DNA of 9,340 bases from Planctomycetaceae bacterium (lineage in GTDB: Bacteria > Planctomycetota > Planctomycetia > Pirellulales > Thermoguttaceae): positions 1 through 9,340 of the forward strand of contig JAISQH010000497.1 of the NCBI GenBank assembly GCA_031274385.1, in the 5' to 3' direction. Made by a program: the position numbers and the translations under genes. The notes below the pieces were generated by a model. The model did no database searches. It saw nothing but the letters and a program-made list of their open reading frames with translations, and was not told where the DNA came from. Positions within the stretch are counted from its first letter, which is position 1; every line of letters starts with the position of its first letter. Below, one piece after another: positions 8,601 through 9,340 of the stretch.

Positions 8601-9340
8601 AATTTGCTGATACGGAAAACGAGAGCGGACTGTTTTCAAAATCCGAACCGGTTAATTGATACGTCCAGATTTTCCCTTCATCGGCACTCATCACCGGTGT
8701 ACTGGTAATGACCGGAGCGGTATTGGGACGGGTTGCTTCGACAAGAACTCCAAACATCTGCCCAATGCCCAAACCTGCGGAATTATACACATTGACTTGA
8801 AGTTCAAACACACCGGTTACAGTCGGCGACCAAGTTATCAGACCGGTATTTTCATTAATCGTTAGACCCGCCGGTAATGTTTTTCCAGGCGGCGCAACGA
8901 GTTCATAACGTAACGACAATCCTGCCGGATCACTTGCTTCGACCTGATAATTTACTGTTTCGTTTAGGTAAAGCGTTGGAAAATCAATCCCTTCCATAAC
9001 CGGCGGTGAATTGGTTGATTGGACAGTGAGAATCACATCTTGTCCGATTCCCTTTCCATAAATATCGAAAACTCTGACTTTGAGAGTATGTTGCCCAATC
9101 TGTCCATTTGTCGGTTTCCATGTTACAAGTCCGGTTTCCTCGTTAATGGTCATTCCTTTGGGCGGGTCAACCAACGAATAAATCAGAGTATCCGCATCAG
9201 GGTCTGTTGCAATAATTTGATAAGTCCATGTCGTATTCATCACGAGAACATGCGATGGTTTCGACAGAATTGCCGGAGGATTATTTTCACGTTCGGCAAC
9301 CACCCGAACAGAGAATGTTTTTATTACAGAACCGCTGATT
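1855..9340 (-). CDS. Giant Rhs/YD-repeat polymorphic toxin with N-terminal Ig-like repeats (5' end outside window)
   Basis: The frame ends at a TAA (1857-1855) and is open through the right edge. Residue 1 here is the GTG at 9303, which is an internal valine: the upstream codons read ISGSVIKTFSVRV, the last strand of another Ig repeat. About 2494 residues are visible. Domains in order are: He_PIG/cadherin-like Ig repeats at 8-95, 99-190, 196-286 and 288-380, with TGLVTW-type motifs; two further Ig-like domains at about 384-482 and 490-585; the Rhs N-terminal domain (TRTYDTLNADVKGDFGYGW, from about 587); a Gly/Tyr-rich insert at about 678-753; YD repeats at about 811-2090 (Y-x-YD-x-x-GR); the RHS-associated core at 2097-2204; and a distinct tip at 2205-2482. 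In known Rhs and TcC proteins the YD repeats form a hollow shell holding the tip, which is released by self-cleavage near the core. Ig repeats imply surface exposure or adhesion. No VgrG, PAAR or TcB gene is visible, so the export route is unknown. Confidence 0.96.
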   Translation of the reverse strand, partial: ISGSVIKTFSVRVVAERENNPPAILSKPSHVLVMNTTWTYQIIATDPDADTLIYSLVDPPKGMTINEETGLVTWKPTNGQIGQHTLKVRVFDIYGKGIGQDVILTVQSTNSPPVMEGIDFPTLYLNETVNYQVEASDPAGLSLRYELVAPPGKTLPAGLTINENTGLITWSPTVTGVFELQVNVYNSAGLGIGQMFGVLVEATRPNTAPVITSTPVMSADEGKIWTYQLTGSDFENSPLSFSVSANYPLPDGMIFDSETGLVTWTPSSANVGQTYTLQFEVSDGDKSSSQRFTLTVYAKNNPPTVTNISPQTAMAGAAMRVDVRANDLDKQDRLTYSLDTDSQQRGMTIDAYGRMTWTPAQNQVGETYSVTIYVTDGRDEPVSTTFTVTVTADTAAPTIVIGFTPPKANMNGTVIAVVSATDNVGVAKTSLLLKSVRKPSGEIIELNETFRLDATGRVSIPLNEKYIGVLLFEATAIDAAGNIGTKTSEYLVTDPRDINAATVSILPVSSDGKVYGPVDIRGTIKDDSDGVMWTVTIIPYDSGESKIIATGTGNIENGTICQFDPTMLRNGDYDIVVNAVDTGGNETVKSQKVTVEGAYKLGNFTMTFTDFDLQLSGLPIQITRTYDTLNADVKGDFGYGWTLDIVQYKMLVDYGDGQLSEPNPYREFQNGDKLYFVLPDGSKEGFVFTPQGGGSSGGGLGGWLGGGMTGGSYMYAPQFTPMYGNKSELLYDSSRYITPSGYGLGYEDFYGTGETYTPFNGFYGGVSIKLRNGTVLDFDTNSGELVSATEKSGHSLKFYDNKIVHSSGKQILIERNYQGFISAMMGPDGQRITFDYDSNGNLISVTDPAGAKTEFTYLDDPKAPEHYLDTIIDSLGRPAAKTEYDTEGRIKKITDADGKTIEYEFDTDSKIQKVTDQLGNTTIIQNDDRGNVIREVSPTGNETLRSYDFDGRTLSETTVVMHNGKEIHLTTSYTYDAYGNKLTETDSRGNVTRYTYDQYGQVVSTTTGGVTTQTNYDSYTGLPTSTTDVNGNITSYKYVNGNMTSLFNSGGVQLIDSTYNKYGEVTSIKSTNDRTTHLKYDANGDCTETYYEENGYRILDKTIYDEARRVIGREHWIIPVITGLQPLGVTTPESVTEPVWSTKTEYNAAGQVVREIDQNGLETRYKYDFRGLQTEVRTQSKDSDGQVVWYIQRTVYDAAGRTIAGTERYAEGISASQIGGQRSTYDGDGRNIGSEQVIGLLIELDANNNSYVKSVGTILASSSTVYNTAGWVISSLDTNNLETRYVYNVYGEVTQTRRELPNNGGWIVSETVYDSQGRVIFSTDSHLEGSDEPVYGTETKYDAQGRSIGSVRYKGSIVTIDDDGNTQVVSKGTQIYGTSTEYDSKGRTKSSTDAYGNITTYEYDNLDRQVAVNQQTIGLRSETVYNKQGQVEKTISNIKIKSDGTYDYFDSITTTNEYNLFGQVVKTVTDGRIVEYEYDDLGRQIATIDHPTTINGEVVRHRSETVYDEYGRVSISRTNVKQFSDGTIDRSQAQELKYVYDAYGNVTKTIFADGTEISAVYNEQGQKISETNQLGQTRRFEYDIKSRLVAVILPAVLNPKTGQSVSPRYEYFYDDFGRQILIRDPNGGETRFEYDAFGNQISRTLPLGFGADGILGTVDDDILPEGDFTERSVYDDSGRLVKQISFEGIVTTFTYDDQGRVKSKTFFENQAKYFTNTPKETWTYTYDSQGRVTSIDQNGRKTETTYDVQGRTLSITTPEGTVYYEYDKFGRQIRVSSDKGNDTRYSYDIFGRLETVTDAIAGSVTTYEYDLVGNLARTTTQTSEARLVATYEYDNMNRLTKLTNFVDRNNNGIVDSGELVSKFGYTLDSQGRKIHANETFNVAGVEKTNKIDWVYDNAGRLIQEVFDHYDDTLDQTLGFEYDLVGNRLQQTLDRGNNGSIEERTTYTYDVNDRLLEEILDDLTAANKDRATIYGYDHTQQTSKVVSENGIKQNETTFEYDAQGRMSVVTITTFAEDGTKTRIERTSYGYGADGIRVSALHEIDADADGEFETSKLTEYLNDPLNITGYSQVIKQTETDLQTGEQANIIYIIGHSKISQIVVKNGTEQEYYFTFDGHGSTRALTDFAGAILELYAFDAYGNAIGFNPATALTEFLYSGEQFDSKIGQQYLRARYYDPATGRFNRLDPFFGNLSDPLSLHNYIYCHDNPVNGIDPTGEFFLPILALAVGFGVGLGIAYGIDSANAADNINSNFDYFTHVMGYALGGGAVAGGTVLLGGTLVSAPMLVLGAGVIGYSVGALFFDALYMYNHCSSQANEDVLGLILLSRWAVSTCPIFALTNWIQWGLGVTSFDCDKIKHMSNTIYSYKNIKTAMYGENGTGGLYAELKANNYKGYVTDSPEVKLNLDDSPSNWLTWILGDVNIKGEIIDNNGGVKWTVFDTVDAKTYEDAVKKKNLALGHPAGVQMLAWLEIFGSWYGDQTMKSSLKFEVTKYERIQ
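2692..3015 (-). other. RHS-repeat-associated core domain
   Basis: Residues 2097-2204 form the hallmark core that precedes Rhs tips: YYFTFDGHGSTRALTD, then YAFDAYGNAIG, a Y-SGEQFD, YLRARYYDPATGRFNRLDPF, and finally HNYIYCHDNPVNGIDPTGE. Asp residues at 2173, 2181 and 2200 lie in the DP and DPTG positions. In TcC and several Rhs proteins, Asp residues of this core perform self-cleavage that frees the C-terminal tip. Their presence is consistent with cleavage around residues 2200-2206, but which residues are catalytic here is inferred. Confidence 0.92.
4672..5145 (-). repeat. Second diverged super-repeat pair (~75-83 residues) in the YD array
   Basis: Residues about 1387-1461 and 1462-1544 align as another duplicated block: YEYDNLDRQVA against YEYDDLGRQIA, LRSETVYNKQGQV against HRSETVYDEYGRV, SNIKIKSDGTYD against TNVKQFSDGTID, and EYNLFGQVVKTVTDG against VYDAYGNVTKTIFADG. 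It follows directly after the ~120-residue pair, so this part of the shell seems to have grown by successive block duplications. Confidence 0.7.
5200..5907 (-). repeat. Tandem ~120-residue super-repeat inside the YD array
   Basis: Residues about 1133-1252 and 1253-1368 align as two copies of a longer unit. Both run YN-x-AG-x-V, then a D-x-N-x-LETRY-x-Y stretch, a T-x-x-R, a W-(Y/I)-(I/V)-x-x-(R/E)-TVYD-x-x-GR-x-I segment, a second YD-x-x-GR-(N/S)-IGS, an Asp-rich stretch (ELDANNNSYV; TIDDDGNTQVV), and a closing SxGT-x-x-x-x-ST. The match extends through the spacers, not only the YD motifs, which points to duplication of a multi-repeat block. Confidence 0.75.
7045..7272 (-). other. Gly/Tyr-rich low-complexity insertion in the Rhs N-terminal domain
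   Basis: Residues about 678-753 begin with a run of glycine, serine, leucine and tryptophan (PQGGGSSGGGLGGWLGGG) and continue into a Tyr/Pro/Gly-rich segment (SYMYAPQF, MYGN, PSGYGLGYEDFYGTG). It interrupts a beta-rich region between FVLPDGSKEGFVF and GVSIKLRNGTVLDFD, which otherwise reads as one Rhs N-terminal domain. It is probably a flexible or surface loop; its function is unknown. Confidence 0.7.
7549..8154 (-). other. Two further Ig-like domains before the Rhs shell
   Basis: Residues about 384-482 (starting AAPTIVIGFTPP, with SATDNVGVAKTSLLL and ending AIDAAGNIGTKTSEYLV) and about 490-585 (with YGPVDIRGTIKDDSDG and ending NAVDTGGNETVKSQKVTV) each have the D-N/T-x-G and D-x-x-G-N-x-x-x-K pattern of bacterial Ig-like domains. 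They lack the TGLVTW motif of the preceding repeats, so they form a different subclass. They link the stalk-like repeats to the Rhs N-terminal domain, which begins right after VEGAYKLGNFTMTF. Confidence 0.7.
8164..9282 (-). repeat. Four tandem He_PIG-like Ig repeats in the Rhs N-terminus
   Basis: Four units of about 90-95 residues follow one another. Each begins near a PPxI/PPxV or APVIT motif and contains a G-(M/L)-x-(I/F)-x-x-x-(T)G-x-(V/I/M)-TW-x-P core: ETGLVTWKP, NTGLITWSP, ETGLVTWTP and YGRMTWTP. Each ends with an F/V-x-V-x-V strand. Part of a further unit is visible before residue 1 at the window edge. The repetition shows at DNA level too: the 16 bases TCCATGTTACAAGTCC occur identically at 8547-8562 and 9117-9132, within the TGLVTW codons of units 3 and 1. 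Such domains are usual in bacterial surface proteins and act as stalks or adhesive modules. Confidence 0.88.

Noticed and set aside
9301..9303. GTG that could be taken as the start codon of the Rhs gene
   Set aside because: The same frame continues without a stop to the window edge and encodes SVIKTFSVRV, which completes the preceding Ig repeat. The GTG is an internal valine.

Overview
The window is almost entirely one locus on the minus strand. It holds a very large Rhs/YD-repeat polymorphic-toxin-type protein, followed immediately by two small genes of unknown family. A separate plus-strand gene enters from the left edge and converges on them. Base composition is moderate to low: roughly 49% GC in a hand-counted stretch of the YD repeats, and clearly lower in the toxin tip and downstream genes. 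Neither downstream start codon has a visible Shine-Dalgarno sequence. Together with putative-Ig (He_PIG/cadherin-like) repeats fused to a YD shell and a GADGILGTVDD-type motif, this would fit a Gram-negative environmental or host-associated bacterium such as Planctomycetota or another PVC-group lineage. That placement is an inference from style only; no marker gene is present.

Layout, left to right: 1-165 (+) is the C-terminal end of a cysteine-containing, zinc-ribbon-like protein. Positions 166-534 are an AT-rich intergenic stretch with a 10-bp perfect hairpin. Positions 535-1287 (-) encode a 250-aa soluble-looking protein. Positions 1297-1812 (-) encode a 171-aa protein with an N-terminal membrane anchor. 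Positions 1855-9340 (-) encode the Rhs protein, whose reading frame stays open through the right edge, so its true start and any signal peptide lie outside the window.

Read from its N-terminus (right to left), the Rhs protein has at least four He_PIG-like Ig repeats, two further Ig-like domains, an Rhs N-terminal domain with a Gly/Tyr-rich insertion, about 1280 residues of YD repeats with internal super-repeats and calcium-loop-like inserts, the RHS-associated core ending in IDPTGE, and an unrelated 278-residue C-terminal tip. By analogy with Rhs and TcC proteins, the YD shell would enclose the tip and the core would release it. The membrane-anchored and soluble genes just downstream sit where immunity or accessory genes normally lie. 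The tip matches no toxin family I can name; it and the two downstream proteins are the most interesting part of the window.
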